This document shows, in pieces, positions 35,576 through 46,939 of a stretch of DNA of 64,000 nucleotides. The stretch spans positions 12,511,580 through 12,575,579 of the forward strand of contig OY720344.1 in assembly GCA_963082975.1 (NCBI GenBank), read 5' to 3'. Every line of letters begins with the position of its first letter. Positions within the stretch are counted from its first letter, which is position 1. A model generated the notes under the pieces. That model did no database searches and was not told the origin of the DNA. It was given only the letters and a program-made list of their open reading frames with translations. This stretch comes from Labia minor. Taxonomy: Eukaryota; Arthropoda; Insecta; Dermaptera; Spongiphoridae. Made by a program: the position numbers and the translations under genes.

Positions 35576-36778
35576 TATTTATGAATAGTTTATAAGTGGA
35601 TTATTCTTTGTGAAGCTAAGAATAGGTTATATTTAAAAAAATAAAGAGAATCACTGAATTTTTAAATGTAGATATGTAGAATGAATTCAGGATCAGTAAA
35701 CATCAAGAGTTCGGTAATCGTTCGAGAATAGTTCCAATGTTTGCCGGTTTAAAGTTATTATGTCGAGCTTTAATTAATTTTTATTAGGTTTTGACAAATT
35801 AATGATTTCTACAAAAATTCAAAATTTAAAATAAATATCATTAACTTAATTAAAAATTTGTATAAGAGTTTAATTTCTATTTAATTATGTACGATTTATG
35901 CAACTATTAATTTTAATAACTCTACTTGGAAATAATTATTTATAAGGTATGTGTATACTTATACAATATATAAAATTTTAATTTTTTATAAGTGCATATA
36001 AGTATATTTGTAATCATATATAATTTAATATAAATACAATATATATATATAAATTGATTGAATAGATTATTAATTAAAAATATTTTTAATTTATAAGTGT
36101 TGATTGACACAAAATTATAAATATTAAATATGTCAAGAATATAATAACGTGGCAACATACAGTAGTATATATATACATTCAAGTATGTAGATGGAAAGTA
36201 AACTTGCAACAAGTTGCCAACTAACGGTTCTCTCGATCGTTTCATTCAAATAGTAAAATATATTTTGTGATCTTAAACCAGAACTTATTAAATGATTTAA
36301 AGGTCTCAGATCGTTATTTTAAAATTGACCCTATGCATGATAATATGAACAAAATGATAATTTTTTCATTATGACTTTAAATTTAGAAAAAAAAAATATG
36401 TAAATGTTATTTAAATTAATTGATTTATTTTTATCATTAATACATCACTTTTTACAGTCTTTCTAGTAGTTTTTATTTTTTACAATAAATATTAATTAAT
36501 CTTAAACATTATCATAGTTTTATTTGAAAAATTTATAGTTATAGATTCTTATGATAATATATTAATGAATCTAATTAGAAAATTTCACTTTATTCGATAA
36601 TCGATAATAATAAAGAAAATAATAAAATTAAAAATAAAATTAAAAAGCCTCTTAATAAATCAAATTTGGGATCTTGTGAATTGAAAATTATTAAAATTAT
36701 TTATTAATCATTTTTTTATTATTATTTTTTAGGACTTTGAAACTTTATTGTTTAGATAATTATATTTCAACACTTTCC
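35576..36778. other. AT-rich non-coding stretch
   Basis: A/T filler. The 101-codon minus frame at 35940-36245 is Tyr/Ile/Asn-rich low complexity. Nothing else was recognised. Confidence 0.5.
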
Positions 36779-37159
36779 ATTTTGTAAATTAAACCACATA
36801 TTGATATTTGTTATTGTAAATTTATTCAAAAAATACAAACATATACACAACCTCTTATTCACTCTCTTATTCATAAAATAATTGTTGTTCACGTTTTGTT
36901 TATAATCTTTAAATTAATTGTTTAAGAATAATTATTTTTTCTCCTATAATTTTGAATTTGTAAGCACGTTCCGAGCGCCATCTGGTTGGTGACTTAGGTC
37001 TTATATTAAGGATCATTCGTCACTTGTCACTGGACACTCGAACAGTGCAGTCGCTTGATAACGATTGCAGAAGTAGCAATCGAAACGTTATGTATATGTT
37101 TGTATTTTTTGAATAAATTTACAATAACAAATATCAATATGTGGTTTAATTTACAAAAT
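36779..37159. repeat. Perfect 68-bp inverted repeat around a hammerhead-like hairpin (possible Penelope-like relic)
   Basis: The arms 36779-36846 and 37092-37159 are exact reverse complements (left arm starts ATTTTGTAAATTAAACCACA). Just inside the right arm is CTTGATAACGATTGC, a 7-nt loop, then GCAATCGAAACGTT (about 37056-37089): a stem followed by GAAAC. The same hairpin recurs at 58028-58070 on the other strand. Penelope-like elements carry hammerhead motifs of this look in terminal repeats. The catalytic CUGANGA box is degenerate here. The family call is inference. Confidence 0.65.
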
Positions 37160-37273
37160 TCCGTTATAAATAAAAACAACCACCAAAGCTTTAATAATTT
37201 AATATCTAAAAATTAAAAAAAAATATATTAAACTTTATCTTCAGATATTTTATAATATAAGTACATTTACATA

Positions 37274-37350
37274 CAGAGCCGGATCCAATAAGTGCGGGAC
37301 CCGATTGCACTTTGTTTTAAGAGGCTCTCTATGTATTAAATATTTAAATA

Positions 37351-37385
<35 letters not shown>

Positions 37386-37565
37386 ATATATATCAAATAT
37401 ATATATATATATTATTTTATTATATTTGAGTAATTTATCCATCCCCTATCTTCAAAAGGAATTTGCTTTAAATTTTTTTTGTTAATTGTGCTAGAGATTC
37501 GGGGCCCCTTCAAGCGCGTGCCCGATTGGGCCCAATCGCCCTATATATATAAATCCAGCCCTCTA
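37274..37565. mobile_element. hAT-type MITE
   Basis: The left end CAGAGCCGGATCC and the right end GGATTT...-related ATCCAGCCCTCTA are imperfect inverted repeats. GC-rich ends (GGGACCCGATTGCAC and GTGCCCGATTGGGCCC) flank an AT-rich middle with (TA)n at 37355-37412. The target duplication is unclear. Confidence 0.6.
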
Positions 37566-38511
37566 TACATATACTTACTTACTTACATCATATTCATGAA
37601 TAAATAAGTTTTAATTTTTTTTTTAATGAAAAGTGGAAAATGTTTATTATAAAATGATAATTCACTTTTTCTAATTTATTTTTAATTTTAGTTAATAATT
37701 TGAGGTGAATTTATTCTTATGAAGTTAATTTTATATATGTATGTACATATGTACACAAATATTTAATATCCTGAGTTTGCAATCTTTTAATTGTTGGGTC
37801 TGAATCGTTCTTGCAGATTCAAAGATCCCTTTTGCAAACATTTAACCGAATATAAAGGATAAAATAATATTCAATCGATACAAATCCTGGTCAATTACAA
37901 TTTTTGATGAAATAAAAAAAAACTCTTAGGTAAATTACATTTTTTCATTGTAAGATTAAATTTTAGATAATACAGAATATTTTTTCATGCGGATATAAAA
38001 TTACAGTAATAGTTAAAATAAAAACTGATGAATCACAAATTATAATATGATTTACCACAATTTTGCAAAAAAAAAAATTGTTTATAAAAAATATAATAAT
38101 AATAGTAGAAGTTTCTGAATTATTTGAACTGAAGATCATCCTTAAAAATACTTAAAATGACGAAGAAAATTATTTATATTTTATTGTATAAATTGTCTTG
38201 GTTCTTTTTTGCAACACTTAAGTATTGTACGTAACGTATAAGAATAGATTAAAAATTTATAAACATGAAAGAGAGTGAGAGAGACAGGGGAGTGCCTTTA
38301 AAACTTTTGAAAAATTTATGAGCAAATAACTTTGCAATGATGCAATATCTAATGATAAAAACATGATTGATTAGAAAAACAAAAACAGGAATATTTTTGT
38401 TCAGTTTATTATTTTCAATTCTTCTCTTAAGATATGACAATTTATTTTAGAAATGATAGGAAAAAATATTTCATAGTGGTAAAATATAATCTAACTTAAA
38501 CTATATATATA
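37566..38511. other. AT-rich non-coding stretch
   Basis: A/T filler, with no supported frame or repeat family. Confidence 0.5.
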
Positions 38512-38970
38512 CGAGGATGGGGTGAAAAGTTTCCGGCCTGACCAAGAAAAACGATGTTTTTAAATTTTTTTTTTTTTTGCTATATTTTTCAACAATAATC
38601 TCCATACTGATACATTTCTCATAACGGTTTTCTAATAAATTTAATTAATTAATTAATTAATTACTTAATTTAATTTAAGTCTCATCAACAGTTATGAATC
38701 GACGCAAAAATTCGTTTGGATTATGCCTACAGCGCCAAATTGTCGGCAGAAATGGTTTTTCGAAGCAGTTTTTGGTTCAACGTTAGCAAACGCGGCACCC
38801 ACCTTGCACACAGCTTTCCTTGTTCAAATGGTTGTGCAAAATATTTCGCACACGTTCAGCTGACATCGTACAGGTCTCAGCTATCTTGAATGTTGACAAA
38901 TAAAGCAAAAAGAAAAATTTAAAAACGTCGTTTTTCTTGGTCAGGCCGAAAACTTTTCACCCCACCCTTG
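38512..38970 (-). mobile_element. mariner-derived MITE, copy 1
   Basis: Inverted ends of about 55 bp begin CGAGGATGGGGTGAAAAGTT (left) and mirror CCCCACCCTTG (right), flanked by TA. Remnants read on the minus strand include a helix-turn-helix part, FLRRFITVDET with the first catalytic Asp, and a C-terminal RYEKCI-type word. An ATTAATTAATT run marks the deletion junction. It is a sister of the copy at 42906-43355, in opposite orientation. Confidence 0.88.
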
Positions 38971-39351
38971 TATATATATTAAACAAAAATCTACTAATTT
39001 ATCAATATAGTCAATAATATTATTGGTAAAATGACAAAGTAATAATGTAATAACATGGAAAACGGCTATGATTTGTTACAAAAGATATAAAACCCGTCTC
39101 AGACTGGACCATAATTCTCAGGCAGACAAGAACTGATATTTCACCACGTATATGTTAAAAAAAAGTCGAATTGGCAGTCGTGGGACTGGCCGACAGAAGT
39201 GAAAACTTGTGCGTAAGAAATTTGAAAGCAGACGGAATGAGCACCAGCTTCACGAGAAAAATGAAATTTATATACGTATATATATATATATAAAATTCAT
39301 AATTATTTTTTTCAGCAAACTGATTATTATTACAAAAATATTAAAAATACG

Positions 39352-39500
39352 ATGTGTATGAATATATATATATATGTCTGTCTGTCTGTCTGTCTGTGTG
39401 TGTGTGTCTGTCAAATACTCAAAAACTACCCGTCCGATTGCGATGAAACTTTCAGGGATTGTTGTGGGCGTCCCAGGGAAGGTTTTAGTGTAGTTAAATC
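39352..39500 (+). repeat. Family C repeat fragment with (GTCT)n(TG)n tract
   Basis: TGTCTGTCTGTC... then (TG)n at 39376-39412, followed by CAAAAACTACCCGTCCGATT and GCGATGAAACTTTCAGGG. It has the same order (microsatellite, then a GATGAAA core) as families A and B but a different sequence. Boundaries are not defined. Confidence 0.55.
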
Positions 39501-39899
39501 CAAAATTAATTTAATTAGTAATATTTTGGTAAAAGTCTATTTATGGTTACCATGGTTACATTGAAAAATTTACAATAAATAAATAAAAATAATTGGAAAT
39601 CTTTTCAACTTATTATTTTGATAAATTTTATTAATATTTTTAATTTTTTTTAAACTGCCAAAAATAACATACCCATAATAATAGTTGTAATAAAAATAAA
39701 AATATAAATCACAATGTAAGTAAAATATTGAATCGTTTTATTTATATTGTTTCAATTATTGTTTGAATATTTATTAAATTTATATATAGATTAATTTACA
39801 TGTTTAAATGTATATTTAATAAATTTATTTATTGATTCTTAATATTAATAATTCCAATTACTTTCTTGAAATTTTTTTTTATTTAAAAGCATATTCAGC
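39501..39899. other. AT-rich non-coding stretch
   Basis: A/T filler only. Confidence 0.5.
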
Positions 39900-40655
39900 A
39901 TATCTCGCAAATTTGAATTGGATTAAATAACATATATTAATTTAAATTAAATTAAATTAATTCAATTATAAATTAAAATTAATAAATAATATTTATTAAA
40001 CCAGCGAAAGTTTGGCTCTTTTTTGATGGCACCACGTCACGCGTTGGCGCGTGAGATTTCCAGTGTTAAAAAATTAATTCTGGTACTTTCAGCAATTCAA
40101 TTTTCGATGTTGAGATTTTGATGTTTTTGATGTTATAAATAATATTTATTAAATTATAATTTAATTAATTTAATTTAATTTAAATTAATAAATATTATTT
40201 AATCAAATTCAAATTTGCGAGATAGTCGAGTGGATAGTGGAGTGTTTGGCTCTTTGTTGATGGCACCACGTCACGTGTTGGCGCGTGAGATTTCCAGTGT
40301 TAAAAAATTAATTCTGGTACTTTCAGCAATTCAATTTTCGATGTTGAGATTTTGATGTTTTTGATGTTATAAATAATATTTATTAAATTATAATTTAATT
40401 AATTTAATTTAATTTAAATTAATAAATATTATTTAATCAAATTCAAATTTGCGAGATAGTCGAGTGGATAGTGGAGTGTTTGGCTCTTTGTTGATGGCAC
40501 CACGTCACGTGTTGGCGCGTGAGATTTCCAGTGTAAAAAAATTAATTCTGGTACTTTCAGCGATTCTATCAGACTGAAATTCTATATATAGCAGTTTTAT
40601 ACAATTATTAATCATGTGAAAAATTATCAAACATATATCTTTATTTTTACGGTCA
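39900..40655 (-). mobile_element. Family A copy 6, rearranged with 234-bp tandem units
   Basis: It starts with the inverted 3' end (ATATCTCGCAAATTTGAATT) and ends in the post-core region on the minus strand. Between them the word GTTGGCGCGTGAGATTTCC recurs with exact spacing of 234 bp (about 40041, 40275, 40509). Each unit fuses a plus-oriented piece (TTTTCGATGTTGAGATTTTG ... GCGAGATAGTCGAGTGG) to a minus-oriented piece (GTTTGGCTCTTTGTTGATGG onwards). Confidence 0.85.
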
Positions 40656-41783
40656 CACACACACACACACACATATTTAAAAATTAATTTATTAAAATAT
40701 ATATTATATAATATATTATATATAGTATATAATTTAATATATATATATATATATTCAGAAATTAATTTTAAATTATATAAATATATTAGAAATTAATTTA
40801 ATATAATTTAACACATAATAATATATTAAAATATTTTATTTTATATATACATAATTTAGTAATACTGATTATTAATGTAAATATAAATAATAATATTTAA
40901 TATGGCAAATATGTAAAATTTCGTAAAGAATGTATCAGAAGTTTAGTGTCTAACATTCTGGCGTATTGCGCATGCGTATATCGGTCGGCCGGTCGGGTCG
41001 GTGTCGTTTTGGAATCTCACGCGAAATCTATATTTTTTCCCCATCCGCAAAAGTGCTCAACGCCGCTAAAGAAGTTTTCACTTCAAAAATGTAAAATATT
41101 TTAAGTTCTATATTATTATTAAAAATGAACTGTTTTTTTTTGTAGTTGAAAAATGTTGAAAATTAATGAGTTACATATATTTCCTGGAAAAAGGTCAGTA
41201 ACATGGAGGTTTTTTAGTCCAAATATATCAGAATACAATATGGATAATAATAACAATATAATATGCTACTCTAAGGGATGTAGTTATGCAATTTTTTTGT
41301 GTTGGAATAAAATAAATAATTAATTAAGATATTTTTAAGAAAATAATTTTTTAAAATACTTGATTAAAAATTTACAAAACAATAATCTAAATGACTCCCA
41401 AGAAACTCAATATAGCTCCATTTATTAAATTTTGTTATTTCATTTTTTCTAAAAAATATCGTTAAAAAAAAACCAGAATATTTTTATTTAATAAGGAGAG
41501 GTAAAGATAATTTTGACTAAAAAAAAACAGTTAGTTAATTATCAAATGCTTTCCTATTCAAAACGTGAAATAGGTAAATATACCTATATACATAGGATGT
41601 GAATATTTATTTTTCTATATATAATTACTTCTGTTTATTTATTTTATTTTAATTAGATTTTTTGCGAAGTAATATTAATTTTATTTATGTTGTTCAAAAT
41701 GAAACCTTCATTAAAAAAAAATAAATAACTGGATTTATTTAAAGTTTTTTTTACTTTATATTAAAAGGAATATTAAATTTCAT
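40656..41783. other. AT-rich stretch with one CG-rich patch
   Basis: (CA)n at 40656-40671 and (TA)n at about 40738-40753. At 40960-41070 there is a CG-rich patch with TGCGCATGCG and CGGTCGGCCGGTCGGGTCGG. I see no coding frame there. Confidence 0.45.
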
Positions 41784-42418
41784 TTTTACTATCTCGCCAG
41801 AGATAGTATTGCGATCATGAAAATTTTCGATGTTGAGATTTTGATGTTTTTATACGTTTTGAAGGTTCCTGAATCATTTTCACTAAGGTTGAGAAAAATG
41901 TCTGTGTGTGTGTATGTGTGTGTGTATGTGTGTGTGTATGTGTGTGTGTATGTATGTAGGCAAGATTACGCAAAAACGGTTTGAGCTAGAATGATGAAAT
42001 TTGGTACATGGACATTATTCAAAATTCATAGTTTTCTATCAACTTTTGAGAAATGTAGCTCAACCGGAAGAGGGTCATTACCTACAACGTTTTGATTTTT
42101 TTTCCTCTAAAGTGACCGTAAAAATAAAGATATATGTTTGATAATTTTTCACATGATTAATAATTATATAAAACTGCTATATATAGAATTTCAGCTTGAT
42201 TGATTCGCTGAAATTACCAGAATTAATTTTTTAACACTGAAAATCTCACGCGTCAACACGTGACGTGGTGCCATCAACAAAAAGCCAAACATGCGCTGGT
42301 TTAATATTTATTATTTATTATTTATAATTTATAATTAATTAAATTTAATTTAAATATAATATATTATGTTATTTAATCCAATTCAAATTGCGAGATAGTC
42401 GAGTGGAGACACTCCAGC
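41784..42418 (+). mobile_element. Family A element, copy 7 (best full-length copy)
   Basis: It runs from TTTTTACTATCTCGCCAGAG through GATAGTATTGCGATCATGAA, a (TGTGTGTATG)n microsatellite at about 41901-41955, the core AATGATGAAATTTGGTACAT and CACGTGACGTGG, to GCGAGATAGTCGAG, the GAGTG-GAGA-CACTC hairpin and CCAG at 42418. A good reference copy for the family. Confidence 0.92.
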
Positions 42419-42856
42419 TAATTTTTTAATATTTCGGCTAGGATGTAATAAAAATTGGTGAAAAATGGAAATTGAAAACACTTTTTTTTTAAACTCTCGT
42501 TGTTATTTCTCAATATGACTAATATAAAAGAAATAAACTTATTATATTTAATAATAATTTCATAAAGTTGATATTATATATTAATTAATATTTCTAAAAA
42601 TATTAATTTATACTTGCAATTTCTAATCTGTCTCTCCCTCTCTTTACCCTTCCATAAAAAAATTAGCTATTTATCACAAATAATGTATAATTTAAGATTA
42701 ACAAAGGATTGATCTTTTATAAGAGATAAGATACTACTGATTTATCATAACTAGGTTATACATAACAACCTTTTTACACACAGAATGGGCTTTCATTTTC
42801 TAACCAACATTTTAATTTTAATAACAATTGAGATAAAACCTCTTAACCATCTTTCC

Positions 42857-42905
<49 letters not shown>
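42419..42905. other. AT-rich stretch with (TC)n(TA)n tract
   Basis: A/T filler. The (TC)n at 42857-42873 followed by (TA)n up to the mariner edge is a compound microsatellite. The 64-codon minus frame at 42793-42987 is made of this tract. Confidence 0.5.
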
Positions 42906-42906
<1 letters not shown>

Positions 42907-43354
42907 GAGGGTGAGATGAAACGTTTCCGGCCTCACCAAGAAAAACAATGTTTGTAATTTTTTTTTTTTTGTTTTATTTTTCAACATTCAAGATAGGTGA
43001 GACCTGTACGATGTCAGCTGAACGTGTGCGAAATATTTTGCACAACCATTTGAACATGGAAAGCTGTGTGCAACTTGGGTGCCGCGTTTGCTAACATTAG
43101 ACCAAAAACTGCTTTGAAAAACCATTTCTACCGACAATTTGGCGCTGTCCAAATGAATTTTTGCGTCGATTCATAACTGTTGATGAGACTTAAATTAAAT
43201 TAAATTAATTAATTAAATAATTAATTAAATTAATTCGAACACCGTTATGAGAAATGTATCAGTGTTGATGGAGATTATGTTGAGAAATATATCAAAAAAA
43301 AAATTTAAAAACATTGTTTTCTTGGTCAGGCCGGAAATTTTTTACCCCACCCTC

Positions 43355-43355
<1 letters not shown>
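42906..43355 (+). mobile_element. mariner-derived MITE, copy 2
   Basis: Inverted ends begin CGAGGGTGAGATGAAACGTT and mirror CCGGAAATTTTTTACCCCAC CCTCG. The element lies in TA-rich DNA. The plus strand keeps MSAERVRNILHNHLNM (helix-turn-helix), FLRRFITVDET-like and RYEKCISVDGDYVEK-like relics either side of an AATTAATT junction, and no intact frame. It has the same deletion structure as the copy at 38512. Confidence 0.88.
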
Positions 43356-43394
<39 letters not shown>

Positions 43395-43564
43395 TATTAT
43401 TTAGCAAAATATATAGTGAAATATATATATATTATATATATATATATTATATAAAAATATATAATCATAAGATTTTTATCATTATGACAATTTACAAATC
43501 ATTCAAAATTTTATATAAATTGTTTTTAGAGATAATGTATGAAGAGAAGAAAGAATATGAATGA

Positions 43565-43920
43565 ATGAGGGATTACCGCTTGGAGGAGGAGGAGAGGTGC
43601 TTTGAGGCCGACAATTGAAGGGTCTTGCGGAGGTCCGGTCCTTGGTCGAAGGTACTTGGTTTCTACTGGTGGCCAATGATGCACAAGGAAGGAGGACATT
43701 TCGCGAATCCGACTGCCCCAGTAGAGTCGCGGGTCAGAGACAGATGTACGGAGGAGGTTTGGACGAGACTGGCGCTCGATACCTGCAATGCCTTTCGAAA
43801 ATTGCGCTTCCAAGGCCGAGGTGTGGGCCTAGCCTATGTGGGGTCCACGAACCCACCCGGGGCAACCCACGCGTCAGGCCCCACCTTTGGAATGCATTTC
43901 AAAAATCACACACCGTGTTA
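43565..43920. other. GC-rich island, possible exon or unknown element
   Basis: About 350 bp of clearly higher GC than the window, with overlapping long open frames on both strands (plus 43615-44001 and 43625-44041; minus 43526-43813, which begins at a TTG). The overlap of frames makes a coding call unsafe. On the minus strand one frame after an in-frame TGA reads a Ser/Pro-rich peptide (…QSTSPPPPSGNP) that ends near a GTAATC donor-like site. An upstream GRXCR exon is conceivable but unproven. Confidence 0.35.
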
Positions 43921-44545
43921 TTTGGTAATAACTGTGAACTTGCAATACGACGTGCAAAAATTACCATTGGCCATGAAAAAAATGGTAATCACTCCCAATA
44001 GAGGATTTTTTTTCGGTAATTTAAAAATAATAAAAAATTAAAATTAAAAATTGTGTGATTCTCAAAATCAAAATACTCTCATGTATACATAAATATATAT
44101 ATAAATATATATTTATTTTATGTTTATCTTAATTTTTAAAATTATATAAATACATTTAATGTAATTTTATTTTATTTTAAAATTTATATAAAATGTTTTT
44201 TTTTAAATATTTAAATTATCTAGTTAAAAAGTTTTTAAATTTTATTAATGGTTAAAAATGGTTCGAAATCATTAATTAAATTAATTAATTAGTTAAAGTA
44301 TTAATTTTGTTGTATTAAATATATTTATTGGGGGATGTGACCTTCAGTTGCAACGCATCAATTTTATTTGTATCTCCAAGCATAATAGAAATCAGTGAGG
44401 TCAACGCTGATCGATTAAACTACCCTTTAAAGTTTGAGAGGCTGTTGGCACAAGAAAAAAGTAGAATAGAATTTAATTAAAATAAATCATATAAGGTATT
44501 GACTTTGAGCTTTTGAATTGAATAAGCTTGAAATGAAGAACGTGA

Positions 44546-44645
44546 ATGATTGTCGTTTGGAGGAGGAAGAGGAAGAGGAGGAGGAGAGGTGCTTTGAGAC
44601 CGACGATTGAAGCATTTGGCGGAGGTCCGGTCCATGGTACTTAAT
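44546..44645. repeat. Partial duplicate of the GC-rich island
   Basis: About 90 bp is related to 43567-43645: both contain GGAGAGGTGCTTTGAG, CGGAGGTCCGGTCC and GGTACTT at the same spacing, in the same orientation, about 980 bp apart. Here the minus strand has an ATG (about 44634) giving MDRTSAKCFNRRSQSTSPPP and a Pro-rich stretch. Whether either copy is coding cannot be told. Confidence 0.5.
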
Positions 44646-44864
44646 CAAATCTATATGTATGTATATTGTCTGAATTAATTTCTTAAATGGATGCTTTGAA
44701 GATTTCTAAAATATTGATAATTTACATTTTAGAGAAGGGTTTGGTTTGGTCTTCTAGTCCTTGAAATATGGAAAGGGAATGAAAGAAATTAACTCAAACT
44801 TTTCAACCCTATCAGAGTATTTTAATTTACACTTATATATACAAAATTTAGAAGAAAAAAAATC
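44646..44864. other. AT-rich non-coding stretch
   Basis: Nothing recognised. Confidence 0.4.
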
Positions 44865-45785
44865 TGGAGTGTCTCCACTCGACTATCTCGTAAATTTGAA
44901 TTGGATTAATTAACATATATTTTATATATTTATATTAAATTAAATTATAAATTAAAATTAATAAAAATTATTTATTAAACCAGCGCGTGTTTGACTCTTT
45001 GTTGATGAAATCACGTCACGTGCTGGCGCGTGACTGTCAAACAACGTGTTACAAAATTAATTCCGGTACTTTCAGCGATTCAATCAAGCTGAAGTTTTAT
45101 ACAATACAATTTTTAATCGTGTGAAAAACTAACAAAACTATAAACTTTTATTTTTACGGTCAGTTTAGAGCATAGGTTCCCAAAATTTTATGTGCCGTAG
45201 ATCCCTTGCCATGTTTTTCGGTTTTGGGTAGACCCCTAAATTGATTTTGATTTTTTATAAGAAAATTTTACCCTTTTTTTTCGAAAAATCAAAAATGTTT
45301 CAAAAGTCATGTCAGAAAAACGATTTACCTTTTATTTTTATTTTTTATTTTTTTTTATTTTTTAGAGACATTCAAAAAATCCATGTCGGAAAACAATTTA
45401 CCTTTTTTAGAGCCGGGAAAACACGTGGACCCTCATAGACCCCCGTAGACCCCCATTTTCATTTCATGGACCCCCAAATTTGTTATTCACTGCCGTGGAT
45501 CCCCTGGAGGTTGAAATAGTCCCCCAGGGGTCTATAAAGACCACTTTGGGAACCTATAGTTCGGAGGGAAAAAATTCCGGTACTTTCAAGCTGAAATTCT
45601 ATATATAGCAGTTTTATACAATTTTTAATAATGTAAAAATCTATCAAACATATATCTTTATTTTTAAGGTCAGTTAAGAGGAAAAAAAATGAAAACGTGG
45701 TAGGTAATGGTCCTCTTCCGTATGAGCTACATTTCTCAAAAGTTGATAGAAAACTTCGAATTTTGACTGGCGAGATAGTAAAAAT
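44865..45785 (-). mobile_element. Family A element, copy 8, with hAT insertion and internal duplication
   Basis: On the minus strand the 5' end is near 45785 (ACTATCTCGCCAG) and the 3' end is the hairpin CTGGAGTGTCTCCACTC at 44865. A hAT element (45171-45558) is inserted at the conserved GTTTAGAG site. The consensus segment from AATTCCGGTACTTTCA to GGTCAGTT occurs both before (about 45057) and after (about 45576) that insertion, so the copy also carries a segmental duplication. Confidence 0.85.
45171..45558. mobile_element. hAT-type MITE nested in family A
   Basis: The inverted ends share ATAGGTTCCCAAA exactly. The flanks GTTTAGAG (45163-45170) and GTTCGGAG (45559-45566) are an eroded 8-bp duplication. 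The interior is rich in TAGACCCC/GGACCCC words, also seen at the end of the hAT element at 54820. The 65-codon frame here is not supported as a gene. Confidence 0.88.
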
Positions 45786-46362
45786 TGTAAAAACTTCTTC
45801 TTTATGTTATTGTCATATTTATTTTTAAAAATTAATTTCTCAAAATTCAGAGAATACCTACGATATTATATTTAGACGTAATCAAATCTATGGACCTGAT
45901 TTATATGTATATATATATATATAATATATATACATGTGTGGGAAAAACTAAGAAAAAAATCAATAATTAAAAAAAAACAAGACTTTAGTATATTATAAGC
46001 AAGTCTATCTAGAATTTTCATCAAATCCCTAGCATGTGGAAAACTTTAATAAATATATACGGTACGAGTATATACCCCTATACTAGGTTCAATAAGTTGG
46101 TTATTATAAAGTTGTTCAACTTTCTCTATTTTAGGAAGTTAGTTATCGGATTAAAATCTTACCATAAATAGAGAAGATTTTTATCCACACTCTTAATCAT
46201 ATTAATAAGTAATTGCGAAATTTAACCGATTTGTTAAAGTGAAAGAAATTCCTTCGTTTACCATTATATTATTACAATTAGAGAGAGAGAAATCCAGAAG
46301 AAACAAATAAATTTTCTGAAAATCTTTCTTTCTATTTTTATTTCAAAATATTTTCATTGTAT
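45786..46362. other. AT-rich non-coding stretch
   Basis: (TA)n at about 45908-45922. Nothing else recognised. Confidence 0.5.
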
Positions 46363-46939
46363 TTTTACACCAAAATTCACATGTGGAGATTTTTACATAT
46401 CTCCACGAATCTTAACAGAAAAAATTATTTTTAGCATCATGTCTGTCCGTCTGTCCGTCCGTCCGTATGGATGTGTACAGCTTGAACGGCTCAACGGATT
46501 TTGATGAAATTTGGTTTATTTACTTAATGCATCAGTATGATGAATTGATCCACTTTTGGTGCAAATCCGGAAGCCGGAAGTGGTAGTATTAGCGATCGAC
46601 GATAGGAAGGGAAGGGTTATTTTCACACCAAATTTCACATGAGGAGATTATTTTATTTATCTCCACAAATCATGCACTTTGTATTGGTTTCATCCTCAGT
46701 AAAAATCATCTTCATTAGTTTTTTCTTAATTTAAAATTATATGGCGTCACCCACCCCTTCATGACGTCACAGCCAGCTCTTACTTATATATTATAAAATT
46801 AAAAATATTTATGTTATATCCATATCTGTTTTTTATTGTATTAATAGATATATTAAAATTATTTGAAATTGTTTATGTAGCTGGAAATTAATTTACTGAA
46901 GTAACCCTCGGTCGGTTCTGCGCCTGGCGACAGGTTAAC
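46363..46939 (+). mobile_element. Family B element, copy 3 (5' truncated)
   Basis: It lacks the 5' inverted repeat and begins at ACACCAAAATTCACATGTGG. It has the (GTCC)n tract at 46440-46468, the core TTTTGATGAAATTTGG, a CRE palindrome TGACGTCA at 46762-46769, and ends CTCGGTCGGTTCTGCGCCTGG and a decayed hairpin. Confidence 0.85.

Noticed and set aside
35940-36245. 101-codon minus frame
   Set aside because: Tyr/Ile/Asn/Lys-rich low complexity expected by chance in AT-rich DNA; no motif, no splice logic.
43615-44041. Integrase-like zinc-binding word (FYWWPMMHK) in the plus frame
   Set aside because: No HHCC spacing or following integrase core; the resemblance is too short, and overlapping frames on both strands are equally open.
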